9,987 bases of DNA from Erysipelothrix rhusiopathiae (GCA_902797585.1 CADBTK010000022.1:1-9987), one strand, 5' to 3'. Positions 1 through 5,064 are shown, counted from the first letter of the stretch. Numbers and translations are program-made. Notes: generated by a model from the letters alone, not told the origin.

Positions 1-1
1 A

Positions 2-553
2 GAAGGAATGGTGAAACGTGGACGAGGAAAAGGGACTTTTGTGATTTGGCAAGAAGGAATTGAAGAAGAATTAAACCATATTCGTTCATTTACTAAAGAA
101 ATGGAAGCGTTAGGGCGTATGCCTGGAACGCAATGGGTAACCATAGATAAAGAAGTGATGGACAATGAGTTTGCGGAAGGTTTTACAATTCAGCCAAAAG
201 AAGAAATGTATTGTGTGCGAAGAGTTCGTACTGCTGATGATGTTCGTATTGTCTATTTAGTTTCTTACTTCCCATTAAGCGCACGATTGTCAATGGATCC
301 AAACCAGTTGCCAGAATCTATTTATGAACAATTGGATTATATTGGAGTAGGAATGCCGGATCGAGTGAAGGAAAAAGTAAAAGCACTTCTTCCAAGTGAA
401 GAAATTGCTAAGGCATTAAACATCCAACAAACACAACCTGTTCTATTAAGAATGAGAGAGTCGTTTGACAAAGAAGGAAACATCATAGAATTTACGCGTT
501 GTTATTACAGAGGAGATTTATATACATATACGATTACTTCAGAAAAAGAATAA
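2..553 (+). CDS. GntR-family transcriptional regulator with UTRA domain (5' partial)
   Basis: This is the 3' part of a GntR/HutC-type repressor gene; its start lies before the window. The reading frame is open from base 2. The first residues (EGMVKRGRGKGTFV) match the end of the GntR winged helix-turn-helix, where a GRGKGTFV-like wing closes the DNA-binding domain, so the ATG at base 8 is internal. The remaining ~165 residues look like a UTRA ligand-binding domain: SFTKEMEALGRMPGT, then a CVRRVRTAD strand, and near the end FDKEGNIIEFTRCYYRGDLYTY, the usual closing segment of the fold. Family members bind small effectors such as sugar phosphates or amino-acid derivatives and release DNA on binding. 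The ligand and target cannot be read here, because the likely regulated genes lie upstream, outside the window. No terminator is visible after the stop. Confidence 0.85.
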   Translation, partial: EGMVKRGRGKGTFVIWQEGIEEELNHIRSFTKEMEALGRMPGTQWVTIDKEVMDNEFAEGFTIQPKEEMYCVRRVRTADDVRIVYLVSYFPLSARLSMDPNQLPESIYEQLDYIGVGMPDRVKEKVKALLPSEEIAKALNIQQTQPVLLRMRESFDKEGNIIEFTRCYYRGDLYTYTITSEKE

Positions 554-738
554 TATCAATGAGTATCGATTGCTCCAACTGTGATTAAAACACAAGGAAA
601 ACTGCTGTCCTAATAAGGATAACTGGCAACTAATCAAACAAGAGGATATATAACTTAAAAATAGTCATGTTTTGGTTAGATGTTAGGGGAAAGCGGTTTT
701 TCTTTTAATATTCATGTGACATAAAGGAGGGAAAGGCT

Positions 739-1332
739 ATGAGAAGAAATATATTAATTGCGATGGGTTTAGGGTTTGTATTTAGCGTAAGTACTATTGC
801 AGGATGTACAAAACAAAATACAGAAGTGATAGAAGAAGTAAAAGAAGAACCCATTGGAATGGCCAAAGCAAAATCCATAGCTTTAAATGAAGCAGGGGTA
901 AATGAGTCGGAAGCTATTTTTACTAAAGAATATTTCAATGAAGAAATAACACGCCCGAAATATGAATTGTTGTTCCATACTGAAAAAGAAGAGTTTGAAT
1001 ATGAAATAGATGCGAGTAATGGAGAAATTTTAAAAGGGATAAGAAATAGTGAGGAAATAAATGAGAAAGAATCTGTTCCAGTTCAACAATCTCAACAACA
1101 AACCCAAGAAGAAAAAACTATGATTACCCAAGATGAAGCCATTAATATTGCGTGTGAAACAGTGGGATTTAATCAACCAGATGAATTATTGGCTTCTTAT
1201 ACAGAAGTGGATGATGGAATGGAAGTATGGGTAATTAAGATGAAAATTAATAATACCTATTATGATGTTGAGTTGGATGTATATACTGGAAAAGTATACA
1301 GTGTGGACCAAAGTGCTACGCCAGATGATTAA
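739..1332 (+). CDS. Lipoprotein with two PepSY domains
   Basis: A 197-residue predicted membrane-anchored lipoprotein. The N-terminus is a classic lipoprotein signal: basic MRRN, a hydrophobic core at residues 5-20 and the lipobox I-A-G-C with the lipidated cysteine at residue 23. Two PepSY-like modules follow, at about residues 39-100 and 128-191. Each has a helix rich in Ala/Ile (KAKSIALNEAGV; QDEAINIACETVGF) and ends in the typical acidic strand and turn (YEIDASNGEILKG; VELDVYTGKVYSV). A Gln/Glu-rich linker (about residues 102-127) joins them. PepSY domains are often found as propeptide-like inhibitors of secreted peptidases or as sensors of the cell-surface environment; the function here is unknown. 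The ATG at 739 is supported by AAAGGAGG at 723-730. No convincing promoter was found upstream, and a hairpin terminator follows. Arg codons are mostly of the AGA type, unlike the CGT-rich ribosomal genes downstream. Confidence 0.85.
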   Translation: MRRNILIAMGLGFVFSVSTIAGCTKQNTEVIEEVKEEPIGMAKAKSIALNEAGVNESEAIFTKEYFNEEITRPKYELLFHTEKEEFEYEIDASNGEILKGIRNSEEINEKESVPVQQSQQQTQEEKTMITQDEAINIACETVGFNQPDELLASYTEVDDGMEVWVIKMKINNTYYDVELDVYTGKVYSVDQSATPDD

Positions 1333-1344
1333 TGTATAAACAAT

Positions 1345-1376
1345 AAACCGTATCAAATGAATGATACGGTTTTATT
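1345..1376 (+). terminator. Hairpin terminator after the PepSY lipoprotein gene
   Basis: A perfect 10-bp inverted repeat, AAACCGTATC (1345-1354) and GATACGGTTT (1363-1372), encloses an 8-base loop and is followed by TATT, a modest T-rich tail. It starts 12 bases after the lipoprotein stop codon. Because the stem is symmetrical, it could also weakly stop transcription coming from the tRNA on the other strand. Confidence 0.75.
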
Positions 1377-1385
1377 CTTATATAA

Positions 1386-1411
1386 AGTAAAAACTCCCCT
1401 AATGGGGAGTT
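1386..1411 (-). terminator. Intrinsic terminator of the tRNA-Glu gene
   Basis: Read on the minus strand, AACTCCCC (1411-1404) pairs with GGGGAGTT (1399-1392) around a 4-base loop, and the stem runs into a T tract ending near 1389. It begins 12 bases past the CCA end of the tRNA, as expected for a single-gene tRNA transcript. Confidence 0.85.
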
Positions 1412-1423
1412 AATATGACTAAA

Positions 1424-1499
1424 TGGTGACGCGTACGGGATTCGAACCCGTGAGTGCCGCCGTGAAAGGGCGGTGTGTTAACCGTTTCACCAACGCGCC
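1424..1499 (-). tRNA. tRNA-Glu (anticodon UUC)
   Basis: A 76-nt cloverleaf including an encoded CCA. On the minus strand the acceptor arm GGCGCGT (1499-1493) pairs with ACGCGTC (1434-1428), with one G-T pair; the discriminator base is A (1427) and CCA occupies 1426-1424. The anticodon stem CCGCC/GGCGG encloses the loop CTTTCAC, so the anticodon is TTC (glutamate, reading GAA and GAG). The T arm contains the canonical GGTTCGAATCC, and the D arm contains GGTTAA. The gene is alone, has its own consensus promoter (1540-1568) and terminator, and is divergent from rplK. Confidence 0.97.
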
Positions 1500-1510
1500 A
1501 TGTATATTTA

Positions 1511-1531
1511 ACTTGCCGGTTATCGGCAAGT
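1511..1531 (-). promoter_or_regulatory. Inverted repeat at the start of the tRNA-Glu precursor
   Basis: A perfect 8-bp inverted repeat, ACTTGCCG (1511-1518) and CGGCAAGT (1524-1531), with a 5-base loop. It lies directly downstream of the predicted tRNA transcription start, so the precursor would begin with this hairpin and then a short A/T-rich linker before the mature 5' end. There is no T tract on either strand, so it is not an intrinsic terminator. It could be a leader hairpin or a DNA-binding site; the sequence does not decide. Confidence 0.5.
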
Positions 1532-1539
1532 GCTCACTT

Positions 1540-1568
1540 ATAATAGCATGGACTAAAAGGATGTGCAA
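1540..1568 (-). promoter_or_regulatory. Sigma-A promoter of tRNA-Glu
   Basis: On the minus strand the -35 box is TTGCAC (1568-1563), the spacer is 17 bases and the -10 box is TATTAT (1545-1540), followed by AAGTGAGCA. Predicted transcription start is about 1533-1534, roughly 34 bases before the tRNA 5' end. The A/T-rich stretch 1569-1588 upstream could act as an UP element. Confidence 0.85.
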
Positions 1569-1588
1569 GTATTTTTTTAAAGAAAATA

Positions 1589-1617
1589 TTGCACTTTGAT
1601 AAAAAATAGAATATGAT
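1589..1617 (+). promoter_or_regulatory. Sigma-A promoter of rplK-rplA
   Basis: The -35 box is TTGCAC (1589-1594), the spacer is 17 bases and the -10 box is TATGAT (1612-1617), followed by AAGTGAGCA. Predicted start is about 1623-1624, giving a leader of roughly 74 bases to the rplK ATG. The box sequences, spacing and discriminator nearly copy the divergent tRNA-Glu promoter. Confidence 0.85.
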
Positions 1618-1625
1618 AAGTGAGC

Positions 1626-1668
1626 ATGCGTGGCAGAGTGCGCATTACACTCACTATGACCACTGCAT
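1626..1668 (+). promoter_or_regulatory. Candidate L1-binding leader RNA of the rplK-rplA operon
   Basis: The leader can fold into two stacked helices. The lower helix pairs ATGC-GTGG (1626-1633) with CCAC-GCAT (1660-1668), with T1664 bulged. The upper helix pairs GAGTG (1636-1640) with CACTC (1648-1652) around a 7-base loop. Between them is an asymmetric internal loop, CA (1634-1635) opposite ACTATGA (1653-1659). Ribosomal protein L1 represses the rplK-rplA operon in E. coli by binding a leader RNA that mimics its 23S rRNA site, and two helices with an asymmetric loop is the known architecture of such sites. The pairing is seen in the sequence; the assignment to L1 is inferred from position and shape. 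The ribosome binding site (AGGAGG, 1684-1689) lies 16 bases downstream. Confidence 0.6.
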
Positions 1669-1697
1669 AAGACATTTATAAATAGGAGGAGAGTCTT

Positions 1698-2126
1698 ATG
1701 GCTGAAAAAAATGCAAAAGTAGCAAAAGTCTGTAAATTGCAATTCATGGCCGGACAAGCTAAACCAGGACCTGCTTTAGCAAGTGCTGGAATCAACATGC
1801 CTCAATTCTGTACTGCATTTAACGATGCAACAAAAGATCGCATGGGTGAATTAGTGCCAGTTGTTATTACAGCATACGAAGACAAAAACTTTGACTTTGT
1901 ATTAAAAACAACCCCAGCTGCAAACTTATTAAAAAAAGCAGCAAACATTCAAAAGGCGAGTGGGGACCAAAAAGAAATCGCCGGAACAGTAACTGTTGAT
2001 CAGTTGCGTGAGATTGCGGAATACAAAATGCCGGACTTAAACGCAAACGATGTTGAAGGAGCTATGCGTATCATCGCTGGTACTGCTCGCAACATGGGTA
2101 TCAAAGTAGAAGGATTTGAAGGATAG
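1698..2126 (+). CDS. rplK: 50S ribosomal protein L11
   Basis: L11 (142 residues) binds the 1070 region of 23S rRNA at the base of the stalk and helps control the factor GTPases and, in many bacteria, the stringent response. The family is clear from KLQFMAGQAKPGPAL, the FCTAFN segment, VPVVITAYEDKNFDFVLKT, LLKKAA, and the RNA-binding C-terminus with EIAEYKMPDLNANDVEGAM and GTARNMGI. The N-terminal proline-rich loop is odd: most bacteria have A-N-P-x-P-P-V-G-P-A-L-G, whereas residues 21-28 here are A-K-P-G-P-A-L-A, so four residues including the two adjacent prolines are missing. The T-P-P-A-A motif is also T-T-P-A-A (71-75). The ATG at 1698 follows AGGAGG (1684-1689). It is first in a two-gene operon, 11 bases before rplA, and is not preceded by secE-nusG as in many bacteria. 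Confidence 0.97.
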   Translation: MAEKNAKVAKVCKLQFMAGQAKPGPALASAGINMPQFCTAFNDATKDRMGELVPVVITAYEDKNFDFVLKTTPAANLLKKAANIQKASGDQKEIAGTVTVDQLREIAEYKMPDLNANDVEGAMRIIAGTARNMGIKVEGFEG

Positions 2127-2137
2127 GGTGAATCAAT

Positions 2138-2821
2138 ATGGCAAAAGTAAGTAAGAGATATGCTGAAGCAGTTAAATTGGTTGACCAAGATAAAGAATAC
2201 GCAATCGAAGAAGCTGTTTCTTTAATGAAAAAAACAAGTACAACAAAATTTGATGGAAGTGTTGAAGTAAGCTTCCACTTAAATGTAGATCCTCGTCACG
2301 CTGATCAAATGATCCGTGGTGCGATGGTATTGCCAAATGGAACTGGAAAAAGCCAACGCGTATGTGTTGTAGCTGATGGTGACAAGGCAAAAGAAGCAAA
2401 AGATGCAGGAGCCGACTTTGTTGGTGATGCAGACATCATTGAAAAAATCAGTGGTGGATGGTTTGACTTTGATGTTTTGGTAGCAACTCCAAACATGATG
2501 GGTCAATTAGGAAAATTGGGACGTGTATTAGGACCTAAAGGTTTGATGCCAAACCCTAAAACTGGTACCGTAACAATGGATATCGCCAACGCAGTTGACG
2601 AAATTAAAAAAGGGAAAGTAACTTACCGTGTTGATAAAGAAGGAAATATCAACGTAATGATCGGTAAAGTTAGCTTCGACGAAGATAAAATCGTTGAAAA
2701 CTTCCGTTCTATTTACACAACAATTTCTAAAGCTCGTCCGAGCAGTGTAAAAGGAACTTACATGAAATCTTGTACCTTATCTGCAACGATGGGTCCTGGA
2801 ATCAAAGTTGTTCAAGAGTAA
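2138..2821 (+). CDS. rplA: 50S ribosomal protein L1
   Basis: L1 (227 residues, close to the usual ~230) forms the mobile stalk that helps release deacylated tRNA from the E site, and in many bacteria it represses its own operon. Family landmarks are [20 protein letters not shown] (residues 38-57), the central [19 protein letters not shown] signature (126-144), and the C-terminal [27 protein letters not shown]. The start at 2138 lies 11 bases after the rplK stop. Its ribosome binding site is weak (AGGG near 2125-2129), which fits translational coupling to rplK. No terminator follows; the rplJ promoter begins three bases after the stop codon. Confidence 0.98.
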   Translation: MAKVSKRYAEAVKLVDQDKEYAIEEAVSLMKKTSTTKFDGSVEVSFHLNVDPRHADQMIRGAMVLPNGTGKSQRVCVVADGDKAKEAKDAGADFVGDADIIEKISGGWFDFDVLVATPNMMGQLGKLGRVLGPKGLMPNPKTGTVTMDIANAVDEIKKGKVTYRVDKEGNINVMIGKVSFDEDKIVENFRSIYTTISKARPSSVKGTYMKSCTLSATMGPGIKVVQE

Positions 2822-2824
2822 TCA

Positions 2825-2853
2825 TTGACAACGAAAGTAAAAAAGTTTAATAT
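2825..2853 (+). promoter_or_regulatory. Consensus sigma-A promoter of rplJ-rplL
   Basis: TTGACA (2825-2830), a 17-base A-rich spacer and TAATAT (2848-2853): a full -35 match and five of six at -10. It starts three bases after the rplA stop codon. Predicted transcription start is about 2860, giving a leader of nearly 150 bases before rplJ. This makes rplJL an independent transcription unit, with possible read-through from rplKA. Confidence 0.9.
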
Positions 2854-2861
2854 TCAGATGT

Positions 2862-2914
2862 TATCAATATTCCAAAGACAGTAACGGCCTTGTGCTTAAT
2901 CATGTTACCGAGGG
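2862..2914 (+). ncRNA. L10 leader (L10-L12 binding RNA)
   Basis: The leader contains the conserved elements of the ribosomal protein L10 leader: CCAAAGACAG (2872-2881), a hairpin formed by GTAACG (2881-2886) with TGTTAC (2903-2908), the loop-region CTTAAT (2894-2899), and CCGAGG (2908-2913). In the family the unpaired AAAGACA and CCGAGG sides form a kink-turn bound by the L10-(L7/L12)4 complex. Recognition is by eye from these motifs and from the position directly upstream of rplJ. In Bacillus subtilis the equivalent RNA controls rplJL by transcription attenuation, and the terminator needed for that is present here at 2943-2973. Confidence 0.88.
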
Positions 2915-2942
2915 TTGATGCGAAACTATTTTTTGCTCATTA

Positions 2943-2973
2943 TGCCCGCGCTTTGGTGTGGGCATTTTCTTTT
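2943..2973 (+). terminator. Attenuator in the rplJ leader
   Basis: A 9-bp stem (TGCCCGCGC at 2943-2951 with GGTGTGGGCA at 2955-2964, including two G-T pairs) with a 4-base loop, followed by TTTTCTTTT (2965-2973). It lies between the L10-binding RNA and the rplJ start, so it can stop transcription before the gene. The CTTTGG at its tip (2951-2956) is complementary to the conserved CCAAAG of the L10-binding RNA (2872-2877), a possible antiterminator pairing. Confidence 0.85.
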
Positions 2974-3007
2974 GAATATTGTTACATAGAAAGAAGAGGT
3001 GGATCGG

Positions 3008-3628
3008 ATGAACGAAAAAATCCTTGCTCAAAAAGAAGCCGCAGTTGCTGCTTTAGCTGAGAAGATGAAAGAATCCAGTTCAGTAGTAATGGTTGAATAT
3101 CGTGGTCTTAGCGTAGCAGAAGCGACTGAACTTCGTCGTAACTTGCGTGGGGAAGATGTAGAATTCAAAGTCTACAAAAACGGAATCGCCAGCCGTGCTG
3201 CTAAATCTATCGGATTGGATGAATTTAGTGAAGCATTTGTTGGACCTAACGCCTTAGCTTTTGGTAAAGACCCAGTAGCACCTGCTCGTGTCTTAGCAAA
3301 ATTTGCGAAAGATCACAACGCATTGGTATTAAAAACTGGTGTTATTGATGGTGAAATGGTTGATGAAGAAACAATCAAAAAACTATCTGCATTACCAAAC
3401 AAAGAAGGTATGTTGGCAAAATTCGCTTCTTGCTTGAATGCACCATTAATCCAATTCGCTATGACTTTAAAAGCTGTAGCTGAAGCAAAAGAAAATGGAA
3501 CATTCGAAGTAAAAGAAGAAGCACCTGCTGAAGAAGCGGCACCAGCTGCTGAAGAAGCAAAAGAAGAAACTGCTGTAGAAGCAGAAGAAGTAAAAGAAGA
3601 AGCTGCAGAAGAAGCAGCTGCTGAATAA
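3008..3628 (+). CDS. rplJ: 50S ribosomal protein L10 with acidic C-terminal extension
   Basis: L10 anchors L7/L12 dimers to the ribosome at the L11 region of 23S rRNA. Residues 1-160 are normal: KESSSVVMVEYRGLSVAEATELR, VEFKVYKNGIASRAA, the FVGPNALAFGKDPVAPARVLAKFAK block and the C-terminal helix that carries L7/L12. From about residue 165 to 206 there is an extra tail of about 42 residues made largely of Glu and Ala with a few Lys, Pro and Val; typical bacterial L10 ends near residue 165. The start at 3008 is preferred over the in-frame GTG at 2999 because that GTG lies inside the ribosome binding site AGGTGG (2997-3002) and because L10 normally starts M-x-x-K-I/x. rplL follows after 15 bases. 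Confidence 0.95.
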   Translation: MNEKILAQKEAAVAALAEKMKESSSVVMVEYRGLSVAEATELRRNLRGEDVEFKVYKNGIASRAAKSIGLDEFSEAFVGPNALAFGKDPVAPARVLAKFAKDHNALVLKTGVIDGEMVDEETIKKLSALPNKEGMLAKFASCLNAPLIQFAMTLKAVAEAKENGTFEVKEEAPAEEAAPAAEEAKEETAVEAEEVKEEAAEEAAAE

Positions 3629-3643
3629 CAGGAGGAAATAAAA

Positions 3644-4015
3644 ATGGCAAAATTAACTCAAGAAGACATTTTAGCTTACTTAGAAGAAGCTACAATCTTA
3701 GAATTGAACGACTTAGTATCTGCAATTGAAGAAAAATTCGGTGTTGTTGCAGCCGCTGCTGTAGCTGCTCCAGCTGCTGGTGGAGATGCTGCTGATGCAG
3801 CTCCAAGTGAAGTAACTGTTACTTTAAGTGACGTTGGTGGAACTAAAGTAGCTGTTATTAAAGCCGTACGTGAAATCACTGGTATGGGATTAGTAGACGC
3901 TAAGAAATTAGTTGATGGTGCTCCAGCTGTCATCAAAGAAAATGTATCTGTTGACGAAGCAGAAGAAATCAAAGCTAAATTAACAGAAGCTGGTGCAACT
4001 GTAGAAGTTAAATAA
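3644..4015 (+). CDS. rplL: 50S ribosomal protein L7/L12
   Basis: L7/L12 (123 residues) is the multicopy stalk protein that recruits EF-Tu, EF-G and other GTPases. It has the N-terminal dimerisation and L10-binding helices (1-33, [22 protein letters not shown]), an Ala/Gly-rich flexible hinge (34-54) and the globular C-terminal domain (55-123) with [25 protein letters not shown] and EAEEIKAKL. The factor-contacting residues equivalent to E. coli Lys65, Lys70, Arg73 and Lys84 are present; the lysine of the usual G-L-K/x-E-A-K turn is Val84 here, a small deviation. ATG 3644 follows AGGAGG (3630-3635). It is last in its operon, closed by the terminator at 4041-4067; rpoB does not follow. Confidence 0.98.
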   Translation: MAKLTQEDILAYLEEATILELNDLVSAIEEKFGVVAAAAVAAPAAGGDAADAAPSEVTVTLSDVGGTKVAVIKAVREITGMGLVDAKKLVDGAPAVIKENVSVDEAEEIKAKLTEAGATVEVK

Positions 4016-4040
4016 TTTAACTTTTAGCACAAATGAAAAT

Positions 4041-4067
4041 GGATGAGTTAGATCTCATCCTTTTTTT
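4041..4067 (+). terminator. Intrinsic terminator of rplJ-rplL
   Basis: GGATGAG (4041-4047) pairs with CTCATCC (4054-4060) around a 6-base loop, followed directly by seven T (4061-4067). It is 25 bases after the rplL stop and ends the operon before the convergent HAD gene. Confidence 0.95.
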
Positions 4068-4078
4068 GTATTTTTAAT

Positions 4079-4104
4079 ATAAAAAGTGAGGACTATTCCT
4101 CACT
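4079..4104 (-). terminator. Intrinsic terminator of the HAD gene, overlapping its 3' end
   Basis: On the minus strand AGTGAGG (4104-4098) pairs with CCTCACT (4091-4085) around a 6-base loop, then runs into TTTTT (4085-4081) and further A/T. The upstream arm is inside the last codons of the HAD gene, and its TAG stop (4095-4093) sits in the loop. With the rplL terminator it separates the two convergent units within about 65 bases. Confidence 0.8.
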
Positions 4105-4899
4105 AAATATTTTCTTAAATGCGTTGGCGATTCCATCTTCATACACAGAAGTTGTGGAGAAGTTGGCAAAGCTTTTTACATAATCTGTAGCTGATCCCAT
4201 CGCTACTCCAATGCCGGCTTTTTCTAACATTTCAATGTCATTGGTGCTATCACCGAAACAAATGGTTTCTTGCCAACTAATACCTTCTTTATCTAAGATA
4301 GCTTGGATTCCTAATGCCTTGTTGACATAGTTATTAAAAACATCAAAGAAGAAACCATCTGTTTTGACATTAATCAAATCGGCTTTTAATTCAGGATGCT
4401 TTTCAATAAAGTCATCTACTGTCTTTTTATCTTTTGTTGTAATTAAGCAGTTGAAGACACGATGGCGACGATGATAAGAATGGGATGGATCGTACCATAA
4501 TCCATGTAAGGAGTTGGTATATTTCATAAAGTCATACATAGGGTAGAATTTATTATAAATATAAGAACAGTCTCCAAAATGGAATCCTAATCCAAATTCT
4601 TTTTCAGTGGATAACTCGATTAAATCTTCTACTTGTTCTATAGGAATTGGATAAGCCGCAACTTCTTTGAAGTCTTTATCTAAGATATAACCACCATTGA
4701 TTAGAACATAGTAATCAAAGGAGATTCCTTTCTCTATAATTTGTGTTAGTAAGTGTAGAGGACGGCCTGTAGCTGCACATACGAGATAGCCTTTCTCTTT
4801 TAAAGTATCAATAGTATCTAATGTCGATTCTTGGACGATATCATTTTCTGTTTGGTAAAGTGTTCCGTCCATATCGAAGAAGACAATTTTATGTTTCAT
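4093..4899 (-). CDS. Cof-type HAD-superfamily phosphatase (subclass IIB)
   Basis: A 268-residue cytoplasmic Mg2+-dependent phosphatase, probably acting on sugar phosphates, nucleotides or cofactors; the substrate cannot be read from sequence. All four HAD motifs are present: FFDMDGTL with nucleophile Asp9 and acid/base Asp11; the motif II threonine in AATGRP (Thr45); Lys194 in NKALGIQAIL; and CFGDSTNDIEML with Asp217, Asn220 and Asp221 for metal binding. The large cap inserted between motifs II and III (about residues 70-180) makes it a C2-cap (IIB) enzyme like YidA, SupH and Cof. The ATG at 4899 is preferred over an in-frame ATG at 4938: GGAGG lies just ahead of it (about 4907-4911), and the 13 extra residues do not belong to the fold. 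It stands alone on the minus strand between rplL and rpsL. No strong promoter was found; a TATAAT (4944-4939) has a poor -35. Confidence 0.93.
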   Translation of the reverse strand: MKHKIVFFDMDGTLYQTENDIVQESTLDTIDTLKEKGYLVCAATGRPLHLLTQIIEKGISFDYYVLINGGYILDKDFKEVAAYPIPIEQVEDLIELSTEKEFGLGFHFGDCSYIYNKFYPMYDFMKYTNSLHGLWYDPSHSYHRRHRVFNCLITTKDKKTVDDFIEKHPELKADLINVKTDGFFFDVFNNYVNKALGIQAILDKEGISWQETICFGDSTNDIEMLEKAGIGVAMGSATDYVKSFANFSTTSVYEDGIANAFKKIFSEE

Positions 4900-4953
4900 G
4901 TTAAAACCTCCATTTAAACCTATTATATGACTTTTCAAATTATAAAAAAAGAT

Positions 4954-4982
4954 TTGACAAACGTTTCTATTCTTAGTAAATT
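4954..4982 (+). promoter_or_regulatory. Sigma-A promoter of the rpsL-rpsG-fusA-tuf operon
   Basis: TTGACA (4954-4959), a 17-base spacer and TAAATT (4977-4982). A start near 4988-4989 gives a leader of about 100 bases before rpsL. TAATAC (4982-4987) is an alternative -10, but its 22-base spacing is too long. The promoter lies in the same intergenic region from which the HAD gene is transcribed in the opposite direction. Confidence 0.75.
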
Positions 4983-4987
4983 AATAC

Positions 4988-5064
4988 TGCACGCGTATGA
5001 AACGGGCTTTTTGTATGGAAAGCCTATTTAAAAGGGTGAAAAAAGACCCACCCGGAAACGTGTA
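4988..5064 (+). promoter_or_regulatory. Foldable leader of the str operon
   Basis: Three pairings can coexist. TGCACG (4988-4993) pairs with CGTGTA (5059-5064), closing the element. GGGCTTT (5004-5010) pairs with AAAGCCT (5019-5025). GGGTG (5034-5038) pairs with CACCC (5049-5053). The result would be a closed three-way junction beginning at about the first transcribed base and ending 14 bases before the rpsL ribosome binding site (AAAGGAGG, 5078-5085). There is no T tract, so it is not an attenuator by itself. I do not recognise a named family. A role in autogenous control by an operon protein is inferred only from position. Confidence 0.45.

Noticed and set aside
601..640. Short inverted repeat around TCCT-AATA-AGGA as a riboswitch or terminator
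   Set aside because: Only 4-5 pairs with no T tract and no recognised aptamer motif.
1419..1757. 112-codon minus-strand frame across the tRNA, the promoters and the rplK start
   Set aside because: It overlaps a certain tRNA, two promoters and rplK, and its composition is not protein-like.
2999..3007. GTG at 2999 as start of rplJ
   Set aside because: The GTG lies inside the ribosome binding site AGGTGG (2997-3002), while ATG 3008 has correct spacing and gives a normal L10 N-terminus.
3459..3650. Leucine-rich minus-strand frame opposite the end of rplJ
   Set aside because: The runs of Leu and Gln are the reverse reading of the Glu/Ala codons in the L10 tail.
4900..4938. Longer start (4938) for the HAD gene
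   Set aside because: The added 13 residues are not part of the HAD fold, and the good GGAGG lies between the two ATGs, just before 4899.
4922..4944. TATAAT-like boxes as promoter of the HAD gene
   Set aside because: Neither has an acceptable -35 at 16-18 bases; in A/T-rich DNA such boxes are expected by chance.
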